Assembly (NCBI RefSeq): GCF_039522525.1
Contig: NZ_BAAADO010000002.1
Span: 372,001-436,000, forward strand
Reading direction: 5' to 3'
Source of the DNA: Salinibacillus aidingensis
GTDB lineage: Bacteria; Bacillota; Bacilli; Bacillales; Alkalibacillaceae
DNA length: 64,000 nt
The position numbers and the translations under genes were made by a program. Numbering within the stretch: position 1 is the first letter of the stretch; the number at the start of each line of letters is the position of its first letter. The notes under the pieces were generated by a model, which saw only the letters and a program-made list of their open reading frames with translations, did no database searches and was not told the DNA's origin. This document shows positions 17,803-26,461 of the stretch, piece by piece.

Positions 17803-20097
17803 TTAAAATTCGGATGGGTGCTGTAAAAGTTGAAAATCTGTCACAATTGAACTGTATTTTTGGCCGTTTAACACCTTGACAAGTGCAAGATAATGATCTT
17901 CCCCTACTTCTTTTCTTGGGATAATCCCGTCGATCATCCCCGCTTCTACATCTTTTTCCCGAACAATGGTTTTTATATAGCGCAGAGTTTCCGGATCATA
18001 AAGATCAATCGTTAACTGATCCGCACCATCAGGCAGATACATCCGGTATTTTAGCTGATTTTGTTCAAATGGTGAGACTGACAGCTCCAATCCATCAATT
18101 TTGGGATAGTCGGCCGTTTTATTGACAAATAAGTAGGGCAGCTTTCTGGGTTTGTTTTCATTATATAGGGTCAGCCAGCCTTGATGCATTCCTTTTTCTA
18201 AATTTCCAGAATGTACCCGAAGATTTATGCTGATTTTCTTTTTCTCGCCCGGCTTTAAATAAAAGGTCTGCGGAACATCCCACGTTACCCCCTCTGAATC
18301 ATCCGGAATCTCAAATCGGAACTTTCTCTTTTGATCTGATCGGTTTTCAATCATCATATTTACCGTTTTCGTTTCATTTCTTTTCGTAACTTTTCCAAAC
18401 GTAAGCCGGCTTCCATGGATGAGAACTTCCGGGTTAATGCTTTTTTCCGGCTGAATTTCCCCCATCCCCTGTGCAATGGGAGCATATAAGCCCCCCTCTT
18501 CATTTTTGAAGGGGATTGCGGTTGAGAGAACAGCTGCCTTCATCCTTTCCGGACTCCAATCCGGATGGGCCTCTTTAATCAGGGCAAGAACCCCCGTAAC
18601 AAACGGGGCCGCCATACTCGTACCCTGCAGCTCCTGATAGCCCCCGGGAACTGTACTTGCAATGTTTACCCCAGGAGCGAGCACTTCCGGTTTAATATCC
18701 CAATTGGCGACAACCGGACCTTTAGAGCTGAAGGAGGCCAGTTTATCCTCCATATGCTTGTAGGAGGTACGAAGCCACAAATCTTTTTCCGCTTTTTCCA
18801 GCAGCCATTTCCCATTCTTTTTTGAAACGGCAGCAACCGGAATCGATGGCGGCACGGTCAAGCCACCTTCCAGCTTTCCTTTTTCATTATTATAAATAAT
18901 CGCTGCGACGGCTCCTGCTTCTTCTGCCTTCTGTACTTTTTCCGTAAAGGGAATGTCACCTCGTTCAAAGAGCACGATTTTTCCTTCTGCATTCTCAACG
19001 GGCTCTTTGCCTAAGCCTCCATCCACCAATTTATAGGGTTTTTGAAGATTCCATTCAGGCGCACCCATCATTGGGGTTAAGCCAATTGCTTTATCATCCA
19101 GTGGCGCGGTTACATAAGGTATTTTCATTTCTGTAATGGATGCTCCTACAGATAGAGCCTTGACGGATGTGGCAGGTGATGAAACCGTCCAGTTTTCAGG
19201 GCCGGAGTTTCCATTGGCAATCACCACCGCTACCCCTTGATCAATCGCTTGATTAACAGCCATACTTGTCGGCCAGTCCGGACTATTAACGGTGCTTCCG
19301 AGAGACAGATTAATGATATCCATGCCATCTTCTACCGCCCGCTCTATAGCCGCAATAATCCCAACGGACGAACCCACACCACCCGGGCCGAGCGCGCGGT
19401 AGGCATAGATGTCCGCATCCGGTGCCACACCCTTCATCTCCCCATTAGCGGCAATAATACCCGACACATGGGAGCCGTGTAATGTCGGCGGACCTTGGGT
19501 TGGGAGGGTTTCCATCGGGTCCTCATCAAATTCCACGACGTCATAGCCGCCGTGATAATTTGCTTTCAAATCCGGATGTTCGTAGGCGATACCAGTATCA
19601 ATCACACCGACCTTGATGCCTTCCCCGGTATATTCGGAATCTACCGGGCGGTCAGGGGGCTCTATGGCATCAGCGTTTTGCGGACTTTGGTTTTGTTTCG
19701 CAGGTGATTCGGAAGCTTTTTCTGCTTCAGAACGGTCTGATTGTTCTCCTTTCTCTGTCTGCTGATTGGATTGCAATGACGGCTGGGGAACTTCATATTT
19801 TTGTGCCGGAAACACATGCTGGATAAAATCTTCCTTGTCAATACCATAAACATCCTTCGCTTCCCCTTTAATCGCCAGGGCGTTAAGCAGCGTATCATAC
19901 ACATGTACAACTTCCACGAATGGATGATAGTCTTCTATGTAATCCTTCCATTTATAGGGATCCCCCTCCACTTCAACAATAACTGAAACCTCCTCCTCCA
20001 GAGCGGTAACCTTATTTTGGGGATTCATGGGCATGAAAATGGCTGCTGTGACGATGAAAAGAATAATGGTCGTATGAGTGATGGCTTTAATGTTCAT
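17803..20097 (-). CDS. Secreted subtilisin-like serine protease with PA domain (Vpr-like)
   Basis: A 764-residue S8 peptidase. Residues 1-33 form a signal peptide, and 36-100 look like an I9 propeptide. Residues 105-150 are a Gln/Glu/Ser-rich linker. The catalytic domain follows with Asp167 (VGVIDTGIAYEHPD), His207 (LHGSHVSGII), oxyanion Asn297 (ANGNSGPE) and Ser494 (QGTSMAAPFV). A PA insert lies at about 340-450. The C-terminal ~230 residues look like beta-sandwich (FnIII/Fn3-like) domains. The architecture matches extracellular Vpr of Bacillus, though this site next to atp is not where B. subtilis keeps vpr. Only GGGAG supports the ATG. Confidence 0.9.
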   Translation of the reverse strand: MNIKAITHTTIILFIVTAAIFMPMNPQNKVTALEEEVSVIVEVEGDPYKWKDYIEDYHPFVEVVHVYDTLLNALAIKGEAKDVYGIDKEDFIQHVFPAQKYEVPQPSLQSNQQTEKGEQSDRSEAEKASESPAKQNQSPQNADAIEPPDRPVDSEYTGEGIKVGVIDTGIAYEHPDLKANYHGGYDVVEFDEDPMETLPTQGPPTLHGSHVSGIIAANGEMKGVAPDADIYAYRALGPGGVGSSVGIIAAIERAVEDGMDIINLSLGSTVNSPDWPTSMAVNQAIDQGVAVVIANGNSGPENWTVSSPATSVKALSVGASITEMKIPYVTAPLDDKAIGLTPMMGAPEWNLQKPYKLVDGGLGKEPVENAEGKIVLFERGDIPFTEKVQKAEEAGAVAAIIYNNEKGKLEGGLTVPPSIPVAAVSKKNGKWLLEKAEKDLWLRTSYKHMEDKLASFSSKGPVVANWDIKPEVLAPGVNIASTVPGGYQELQGTSMAAPFVTGVLALIKEAHPDWSPERMKAAVLSTAIPFKNEEGGLYAPIAQGMGEIQPEKSINPEVLIHGSRLTFGKVTKRNETKTVNMMIENRSDQKRKFRFEIPDDSEGVTWDVPQTFYLKPGEKKKISINLRVHSGNLEKGMHQGWLTLYNENKPRKLPYLFVNKTADYPKIDGLELSVSPFEQNQLKYRMYLPDGADQLTIDLYDPETLRYIKTIVREKDVEAGMIDGIIPRKEVGEDHYLALVKVLNGQKYSSIVTDFQLLQHPSEF

Positions 20098-20146
20098 TGT
20101 TGATACGCTCCCACTTTTTTCTTATTAGTTTTTGCTGTGGGGCCGG

Positions 20147-20280
20147 GGATTATTCAGATGGTTGCGGTGGGGTATGGCCTGGATTTCGGAATTTAGCCGG
20201 GAGAGGCGGTTTTTCGGCCTGGATTTCCGGAATTAAGCCACACTTCCTGTTATTATGCCAACCCACCGGTATTTAAGCCA
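20147..20280. repeat. Degenerate 20-bp-periodic array 3 (core GGAATTTAAGCC)
   Basis: About seven units with GG or equivalent at 20147, 20169, 20188, 20208, 20229, 20249 and 20268, steps of 19-22 bp. The clearest units read GGAATTTAGCC, GGAATTAAGCCAC and GGTATTTAAGCCAC. The period matches arrays 1 and 2, but the core is shifted toward TTAAGCC. It lies in the intergenic space between mnaA and the protease gene. Confidence 0.65.
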
Positions 20281-20311
20281 CATCAATCCAGACACAATAT
20301 AAATTTTCTCA

Positions 20312-20349
20312 AACCAAAACAAAAACCTGACCCTCCAAAGAGTCAGGTT
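20312..20349 (-). terminator. Intrinsic terminator after mnaA
   Basis: Minus-strand stem AACCTGAC (20342-20349) / GTCAGGTT (20324-20331), followed by TTTGTTTTGG. It ends the upp/mnaA transcript before the protease gene. Confidence 0.85.
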
Positions 20350-20378
20350 ATACAAAAGCAGTCAGGTCTATCTAATTT

Positions 20379-21497
20379 TCACTTCTCATTAAAGTGGGAT
20401 ATAATTGCGTCTGCGATTCTTCCGGAGGCCTGTCCGTCACCATATGGATTGGAGGCGCGGGCCATCCGTGCGTGGGCTGCTTCATCCGAAAGCAGTTCAT
20501 CGGCCATGGTGAAAATCGCCTCTTCCTCCGTGCCTGCGAGTTTCAATGTGCCGGCTTCCACGCCTTCAGGTCTTTCGGTTGTGTCCCTGAGAACGAGGAC
20601 CGGCACACCGAGGGACGGTGCTTCCTCCTGGACCCCTCCTGAATCGGTCAGGATAAAGTGACTTCTGGCGGCAAAATTATGAAAATCCAGGACCTCGAGA
20701 GGTTCGATGAGGTCAATACGGTCATGATCTCCCAGAATTTCCTTTGCCGTCTGCTGAACGACAGGATTCAGATGAACAGGATAGATGACCTGGATATCCT
20801 CATGCTTGTCAGTCAAACGTTTGATTGAACGAAACATCTGCTCCATTTTTCCACCCAAATTTTCCCGGCGATGGGCCGTCACCAGTACCAGTCGTTTTCC
20901 TTCCGCCTTTTTTAATCCCTCGTGTTTATAATCAGGCCGGACCGTTGTTTTTAAAGCATCAATGGCCGTATTTCCTGTGACGAAAATCTGTTTCCGCTGT
21001 TTTCCTTCCTGAAGCAGGTTCTGCTCAGCCTGATGGGTCGGTGCAAAATGCAGATCGGCCATAACTCCTGTTAGCTGACGGTTCATTTCTTCCGGGAAAG
21101 GAGAATATTTATTCCAGGTGCGCAGGCCTGCCTCCACATGACCAACCGGAATCTGATTATAATAGGCGGCCAGGCTTGCTGTGAAGGTGGTTGTCGTATC
21201 CCCATGGACCAAAACCATGTCAGGCGCGGTTTCCTTCATAACTTGATCGAGACCTTCAAGAGCCCTCGTTGTTATTTCAACCAGTGTCTGCCGCTGTTTC
21301 ATAATATTCAAATCAAAATCTGGTTCAATTCCGAAAAGGCCCAGGACCTGATCCAGCATTTCCCGGTGCTGGGCAGTAACGGTTACAATGGGTTCAAATT
21401 GCTTGTTGCGCTTTTTCAATTCTAAAACCAAGGGTGCCATTTTGATAGCTTCAGGTCTGGTTCCAAAAATCGTCATTACTCGAAGGCGCCTGTTCAC
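20379..21497 (-). CDS. mnaA: UDP-N-acetylglucosamine 2-epimerase (non-hydrolysing)
   Basis: Cytosolic enzyme that interconverts UDP-GlcNAc and UDP-ManNAc for teichoic-acid linkage units and other wall polymers. The product has about 372 residues and the GT-B-like fold motifs VMTIFGTRPEAIKMAPLVLE, LVHGDTTTTF, GHVEAGLRTWNKYSPFPEE and ILTDSGGVQEEAPSLG. I place the start at the GTG at 21497, with GGGAG 9 nt upstream; a longer frame would overlap upp. It is 28 bp downstream of upp and ends in a terminator. Confidence 0.94.
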   Translation of the reverse strand: MNRRLRVMTIFGTRPEAIKMAPLVLELKKRNKQFEPIVTVTAQHREMLDQVLGLFGIEPDFDLNIMKQRQTLVEITTRALEGLDQVMKETAPDMVLVHGDTTTTFTASLAAYYNQIPVGHVEAGLRTWNKYSPFPEEMNRQLTGVMADLHFAPTHQAEQNLLQEGKQRKQIFVTGNTAIDALKTTVRPDYKHEGLKKAEGKRLVLVTAHRRENLGGKMEQMFRSIKRLTDKHEDIQVIYPVHLNPVVQQTAKEILGDHDRIDLIEPLEVLDFHNFAARSHFILTDSGGVQEEAPSLGVPVLVLRDTTERPEGVEAGTLKLAGTEEEAIFTMADELLSDEAAHARMARASNPYGDGQASGRIADAIISHFNEK

Positions 21498-21525
21498 TTC
21501 TCCCCACTCCCTAACTTTCAAAAAA

Positions 21526-22155
21526 TTACTTCGTGCCGTATAAGCGGTCTCCGGCATCCCCAAGACCTGGAATTATGTAGCCTTTTTCATTTAACTTTTC
21601 GTCGAGTGCAGCCAGGTAAATATCAATATCCGGATGCGCTTCTTTCACTGCCTCAACGCCTTCAGGTGCTGCGATCAGACACATGAGACGGATCTGCTTT
21701 GCGCCACGTTTTTTCAGGGAATGAATCGCTTCAATCGCTGAACCACCTGTCGCAAGCATTGGGTCAATCACAATCAGTTCGCGCTCTTCAATATCAGATG
21801 GTAATTTTACATAGTATTCCACAGGCTGGAGTGTTTCCGGATCACGATATAAGCCAACATGTCCTACTTTCGCGGCTGGAATCAGCTGTAAAATTCCATC
21901 GGTCATGCCTAAACCTGCACGTAAAATCGGAATAAGTCCAAGCTTCTTACCCGCTAATACTTTTGATGTTGCCGTCTCCACAGGGGTATCAATGGTGACC
22001 TCCTGAAGGGGCAGATCCCGTGTGATTTCAAAAGCCATCAGCGTGGCAACCTCATCAACAAGCTCTCTGAATTCTTTGGTTCCCGTACTTTTATCACGAA
22101 TAAATGTTAATTTGTGCTGAATCAATGGATGGTCAAATACGTACACTTTTCCCAT
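21526..22155 (-). CDS. upp: Uracil phosphoribosyltransferase
   Basis: Pyrimidine salvage enzyme making UMP from uracil and PRPP. The product has 209 residues. The PRPP-binding motif VIDPMLATGGSAIEAI and the uracil-binding GYIIPGLGDAGDRLYGTK at the C-terminus are intact. It has its own sigma-A promoter after the glyA terminator, and AAAGGAG before the ATG. Confidence 0.97.
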   Translation of the reverse strand: MGKVYVFDHPLIQHKLTFIRDKSTGTKEFRELVDEVATLMAFEITRDLPLQEVTIDTPVETATSKVLAGKKLGLIPILRAGLGMTDGILQLIPAAKVGHVGLYRDPETLQPVEYYVKLPSDIEERELIVIDPMLATGGSAIEAIHSLKKRGAKQIRLMCLIAAPEGVEAVKEAHPDIDIYLAALDEKLNEKGYIIPGLGDAGDRLYGTK

Positions 22156-22193
22156 GAGCCGAACTCTCCTTTATTAAAAGATATATCCTACAA

Positions 22194-22222
22194 ATTGTAC
22201 TGAAATAAAATCGTCGTTTCAA
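22194..22222 (-). promoter_or_regulatory. Sigma-A promoter of upp
   Basis: -35 TTGAAA (22217-22222) and -10 TACAAT (22194-22199) with a 17-bp spacer, about 40 bp before upp. With the glyA terminator upstream, this makes upp-mnaA a separate unit. Confidence 0.75.
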
Positions 22223-22333
22223 CCGAATCACGGATTTCTGAAAAGTTTCATAATTGTGCCGGCATAATCGTTACAGCTGGCGGGCTATTCTCTGTTGCTG
22301 ACTGCCGGGATCAGCGGATCATCCCAAAATCCC

Positions 22334-22373
22334 TCACAAAAAAGACTGGCATCTATCGTCCTTTGCCAGTCTT
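22334..22373 (-). terminator. Intrinsic terminator of glyA
   Basis: Minus-strand stem AAGACTGGCA (22364-22373) / TGCCAGTCTT (22342-22351), then TTTTGTG. It sits about 110 bp after the glyA stop; the GC-rich stretch between them (22374-22484) has no gene. Confidence 0.85.
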
Positions 22374-22484
22374 TCTCTATTCAGCTGCCGGGCATGCTCT
22401 GCCCCGGAATCAGCCTCAGCCACAGGTCGCCAGGTCACGGGCTGAGAACGTCCCGCTTTTCCGTGACAGGCCGGCAAAACAAAT

Positions 22485-23723
22485 CTACTCCTCATACAGC
22501 GGATATTTCGCTGTTAAGGCTGCTACACGTTGTTTTGCTTCCTTCAGCTTCTCTTCGTCTTCTGTATTTTTTAACGTCAGTGCGATGACAGCCGCAATTT
22601 CATCCATCGCCTCCACATCAAAGCCGCGGGTGGTGACGGCTGCGGTTCCAATCCGAATACCACTGGTTACAAATGGGCTTTCCGGATCAAATGGAATCGT
22701 ATTTTTATTAGCCGTAATTCCTACTTCATCAAGGGCTTTTTCTGCTGTTTTTCCGGTAAGTTCAAGTGGGCGCAGATCGAGCAATAGTAAATGGTTGTCT
22801 GTACCACCAGAAACGACTCGGACCCCTTCATTCGTCAGGGATTCACCCAGACGTTTGGCGTTGTCAATGATTTGCTGTGCATACTCCTTAAAGCCTGGCT
22901 CAAGCGCCTCTTTTAACGCAACAGCCTTGGCAGCAATAATATGCATGAGTGGTCCGCCCTGAATGCCAGGGAAAACGGATTTATCCAGTTTCTTCGCGAA
23001 TTCCTCCTGGCAGAGAACCATTCCGCCCCGCGGTCCCCGAAGAGTTTTATGGGTGGTTGTTGTGACAAAATGGGCCTGTGGAACCGGATTAGGATGAAGA
23101 CCTGTGGCGACAAGTCCGGCAATATGGGCCATGTCGACCATTAAGTATGCGCCAACTTCATCGGCAATTTCCCGGAATTTTGCAAAGTCGATTTCCCGTG
23201 GATAGGCACTGGCTCCAGCCACAATAAGCTTTGGCTGTACCTCTTTTGCTTTCGCTAAAACAGCCTCGTAATCAATTTGTTCGCTGTCCTCATCCACCCC
23301 ATAGTCTACAAAGTTGTAAAGGGTTCCGCTAAAGTTAACTGGACTGCCGTGGGTTAAGTGACCCCCATGGTTTAAGTTCATGCCTAACACGGTGTCTCCT
23401 GGTTCAAGAACCGTGAAGTAGACGGCCATATTTGCCTGGGCACCGGAGTGAGGCTGTACGTTGACATGGTCCGCACCGAACAGCTTCTTCGCGCGGTCAC
23501 GGGCTAAATTTTCGGCAACATCGACATACTCACAGCCTCCGTAATAGCGGCGACCTGGGTAGCCCTCTGCATATTTGTTGGTCATGACGGATCCTGCTGC
23601 TTCCATCACGGCTTCCGAGACAAAATTTTCCGATGCAATCAGTTCAATTTTATCCTGCTGTCGCTTTTTTTCCTTCTCAATCGCTTCCAAGATTTCCGGA
23701 TCTACGTTTTGTAAATGCTCCAC
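22485..23723 (-). CDS. glyA: Serine hydroxymethyltransferase
   Basis: PLP enzyme that converts serine and tetrahydrofolate to glycine and methylene-THF. The product has 412 residues. The PLP lysine lies in VTTTTHKTLRGPRGGM, and the N-terminal KIELIASENFVSEAVMEA and YAEGYPGRRYYGG motifs are intact. The start is a GTG with GAGGAGGAG upstream. A composite repeat fills the region upstream. Confidence 0.97.
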   Translation of the reverse strand: MEHLQNVDPEILEAIEKEKKRQQDKIELIASENFVSEAVMEAAGSVMTNKYAEGYPGRRYYGGCEYVDVAENLARDRAKKLFGADHVNVQPHSGAQANMAVYFTVLEPGDTVLGMNLNHGGHLTHGSPVNFSGTLYNFVDYGVDEDSEQIDYEAVLAKAKEVQPKLIVAGASAYPREIDFAKFREIADEVGAYLMVDMAHIAGLVATGLHPNPVPQAHFVTTTTHKTLRGPRGGMVLCQEEFAKKLDKSVFPGIQGGPLMHIIAAKAVALKEALEPGFKEYAQQIIDNAKRLGESLTNEGVRVVSGGTDNHLLLLDLRPLELTGKTAEKALDEVGITANKNTIPFDPESPFVTSGIRIGTAAVTTRGFDVEAMDEIAAVIALTLKNTEDEEKLKEAKQRVAALTAKYPLYEE

Positions 23724-23778
23724 AGCTTTCTCCTCCTCACATGATTAATCACATGTATGGTTTAATGAGTCTTGTTCT

Positions 23779-24060
23779 GATAAAGTGAAACTTCCATCAG
23801 TGGGGGGTCTCCATCCCCCATGATTTGGCCAGCTGCGGCTCCCAGGTCAAGGCGGATATAAGCCAAAGCCATTCCGTGGCCAAGCCCATGCCACTCCATG
23901 TCTTCGTCTTATCCCGCATGATCTAACCGGTCGCCTCCGCTTTTCTTGTTAGTTGAACTTATCAGGGATTTACTGGCCGTTTATCCCCCACTTATTTTTG
24001 TTGGTTTACCCTCAAGCCTTGAAGTGGGGGTATTACGGCCAGTTAATACGTGATAAAGAA
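23779..24060. repeat. Dispersed hairpin repeat, family A copy 2, split by a family C element
   Basis: The same ends as copy 1 (GATAAAGTGAAACTTCC at 23779 and ACGTGATAAAGAA at 24060), but with about 120 bp of family C sequence at 23829-23948. The right half folds as a near-perfect hairpin: ACTGGCCGT(TT)ATCCCCCACTT pairs with AAGTGGGGG and ACGGCCAGT. Its right end encodes the last residues and stop of ywlG. Confidence 0.85.
23829..23948. repeat. Family C element inserted into family A copy 2
   Basis: Begins CCAGCTGCGGCTCCCAGG and ends GGTCGCCTCCGCTTTTCTTG, the same ends as the copy at 43830-43945. The flanks rejoin to the uninterrupted order seen at 4240-4260 (CCCCATTGATGG then TTAGCTGAACTTATCAG). 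Its central palindrome is degraded. Confidence 0.8.
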
Positions 24061-24602
24061 TAAACCGCCCGCTCGCCTCCGATTAGTTTTGGACGGGTAT
24101 AGGCGGCTGTAACATGGGCTTCCCCAAGGGTTTTCCGGCTTAACCGCACCGGGACAGCTACAGGCTTTAAGTGCATACCAATAAACGTATCCCCAATATC
24201 CATTCCTGCATGGGCCGTGATGGATTCGACCAATACAGGCTGCTCCATATGCTGATACGCATAGGCTGCCATCGATCCGCCTGCCTTTGGTACGGGTACA
24301 GCAGACACTTCAGTGAGTGCGTATTTTTCCATCGCCTTCTGCTCCACAACCAGGGAACGATTTAAATGTTCACAGCATTGAAACGCCAGGTGGATACCGC
24401 TCTCTTTTTGCAGCCTCTGCATTTCCTGAAAAATAACGCTGGCAATCTCTTCGCTGCCTGAGGTCCCGATTCTTTCCCCGGCAACTTCACTGGTCGAACA
24501 GCCCAGGACAAACAGCTGACCTGGCTGTAAATACTCACTTCTGCGCCAATCGTCAACCAGTTCCTTGAGATGACTTTTGATTTCTGTCTGTAAATCAGTC
24601 AT
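24033..24602 (-). CDS. ywlG: UPF0340/TIGR01440 family protein YwlG
   Basis: Conserved Firmicutes cytosolic protein of unknown function, 189 residues, alpha/beta. Recognisable stretches are FVLGCSTSEVAGERIGTSGS, HLAFQCCEHLNRSLVVE and HAGMDIGDTFIGMH. It is in the B. subtilis position between glyA and rpiB. The last ~8 residues (SLSRINWP) and the stop are encoded by the right end of a dispersed repeat, so the native C-terminus may differ slightly. Confidence 0.9.
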   Translation of the reverse strand: MTDLQTEIKSHLKELVDDWRRSEYLQPGQLFVLGCSTSEVAGERIGTSGSEEIASVIFQEMQRLQKESGIHLAFQCCEHLNRSLVVEQKAMEKYALTEVSAVPVPKAGGSMAAYAYQHMEQPVLVESITAHAGMDIGDTFIGMHLKPVAVPVRLSRKTLGEAHVTAAYTRPKLIGGERAVYSLSRINWP

Positions 24603-24684
24603 AGTCCATCACCTGATTCCGCGAAAAGACGGGGCAGCCTGAGCTTGGCGCATGCCCTGTCTCTTCCGTAATTTTGTTAAAAAC

Positions 24685-25125
24685 TTACTTATTCTCGTAC
24701 TCCGTGATTTTTCCGATGCGGTTTTCATGGCGGCCGCCTTCAAATTCGGTCTCCAGCCATGCTTTTACAATCTCTTTTGCCAATCCAGATCCAATTACAC
24801 GCTCTCCCATGGCAATCACGTTGGCATTGTTGTGCGCCTTTGTCATTTTCGCACTGAATACATCGTGAACAAGAGCACAGCGGATTCCTTTTACTTTGTT
24901 GGCAGAGATGGTCATGCCGATGCCTGTTCCGCAAATTAAAATCCCTAAATCATAGTCTCCAGCTGCAACCTTTTCCGCGGCCGGGATTCCATAGTCAGGA
25001 TAATCAACGGAGCCTTCACAGTCACAGCCCATATCGTCATACTCTATATTCATTTCCTGCAAAAGACCTGCAATTTCCTGGCGCAGATTGACACCACCGT
25101 GATCGGATGCGAGTACAATTTTCAT
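24685..25125 (-). CDS. rpiB: Ribose-5-phosphate isomerase B
   Basis: Interconverts ribose-5-phosphate and ribulose-5-phosphate in the pentose phosphate pathway. The product has 146 residues. The LacAB_rpiB fold signatures are KIVLASDHGGVNLRQEI, SVDYPDYG, LICGTGIGMTISANKV (active-site cysteine) and HNNANVIAMGERVIG. AAAGGAG precedes the ATG. It corresponds to ywlF. Confidence 0.95.
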   Translation of the reverse strand: MKIVLASDHGGVNLRQEIAGLLQEMNIEYDDMGCDCEGSVDYPDYGIPAAEKVAAGDYDLGILICGTGIGMTISANKVKGIRCALVHDVFSAKMTKAHNNANVIAMGERVIGSGLAKEIVKAWLETEFEGGRHENRIGKITEYENK

Positions 25126-25143
25126 AGCGGTCAGCTCCTTTCT

Positions 25144-26434
25144 CTATTTTTCGAATTTATGAATTTGCCTATTCAGCTGCTGCGCCTGCTGTTCCAATTG
25201 GGCAGCCATTTGACTGATTTCTTCAATAACGGCATTCTGCTCCTGAATCGAAGCACTTACTTCTTCCGTACCAGCCGTCGTTTCCTCGGCAATTGCTGCA
25301 ACTTCTTGAGATTCCTTTGATGTTGCTTCCATTGTTTCTAGTTGTTTATCCATCAGGTCAGAAATATGTCCGACAGCATCTGCCACCTCGTTGACCGAGG
25401 ACGATACGTTGGCAATAGCGACGTTGGATTCTTCCCCTTTAGAAGCTTCCTGTCTGGCATAGCTGACCTGACCTTGGATCCGCTCTACCACTAATGTAAT
25501 AATCTTTTCAACCTCTGTCGCATTATTCTCCAGACGTTCCACCGCTTCCAAAGAGTTTTCCTGGTCTTTAGAGATATTCTGCACACTTGTAACGAGCTTT
25601 CCGATAATCCCTTTAGACTGGTCAAGCGTCTCCAGCATCCCCTGTGACAGGGAATGGGAATGCTTAGCCTTTTCCTGGACCTCTCTGGCCAATCTTGTTG
25701 CTTCCTCTACTGAATCTGCCGTTTGTAAAATCGATGACGAAGAGTTTTCGGCACCTGAGGCAATCTCCGTGATAGTCTGGGACGGGGAAATTGCTGAACA
25801 GACCAATCTTTTAGCCTTAAATGCCTCGATTGAAGCGGCCAGAGCCGGGGAGCATGGCCAGGGCTTTGCGGTTGTCGCCGAAGAAGTTCGTAAGCTGGCG
25901 GATGAAAGCTCAAATGCTGTGCAGAATATTTCCGGATTTATTACCAATACTCAAAAGGATGTCAGCAGTGTAAATGGACGTCGCCTGCTGTTCCGCATTC
26001 ATAGCCGATTCCCTGATGGCGCCCACGGACTGAATGGTCTGATCAAAATTTTTCTCTATATTCGTTATGATACCACGCAAACTGGCCAGCATGGTATTAA
26101 ATGCTACCCCAAGTGAACGAATTTCATCATCCGATTTTGACACATCGGCATCCTCTGCAATATTGCCGCTCGCTGCTTCTGTGGCAGCATCCTTTAGTTT
26201 CAACAATGGTTTAATAATCAGGCCCGCTGCAAAATAAGCCAAAATCCCTGACCAGAAAATCCCGAGCAGTAATACCAGGATTGTATAAACTGCCTCCGAT
26301 ACTCCTAAAAACGATTGCAAAAAGTCACTTAGTACATAAATAAAGAAGGCGCTCGTCCCGTATGTAATAAGAGCTAAAACCGTTATGAAAATGACAAGCT
26401 TTACCCTCAAGCTAAAACGGTGCTTTTCTGTCAT
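25144..26434 (-). pseudogene. Methyl-accepting chemotaxis protein, disrupted by an inverted internal segment
   Basis: The N-terminal part (from ATG 26434) has two membrane helices, almost no extracellular domain and a HAMP domain. It then stops out of frame at about 25910. The C-terminal signalling helices (25784 down to 25144) are in good condition but lack the hairpin tip. The tip itself (EIAEQTNLLALNASIEAARA, then GFAVVAEEVRKLADESS) is read on the PLUS strand at 25785-25975. The tip segment is therefore inverted and moved ~300 bp 5' of its proper place, which is a clean seam near 25490. The 5-bp GGACG flanks the moved segment on both sides. Receptor function should be lost. Confidence 0.85.
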
Positions 26435-26461
26435 TCTCGTCTCCCCCTGTTTCCCGATTCC

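Noticed and set aside
23724..24032. Glycine riboswitch or T-box upstream of glyA
   Set aside because: The region is fully accounted for by nested dispersed repeats whose copies occur beside unrelated genes.
25769..26116. A separate plus-strand chemotaxis gene
   Set aside because: The plus-strand frame is only the relocated tip of the minus-strand receptor. It lacks membrane helices and its 3' end reads antisense to the receptor gene.
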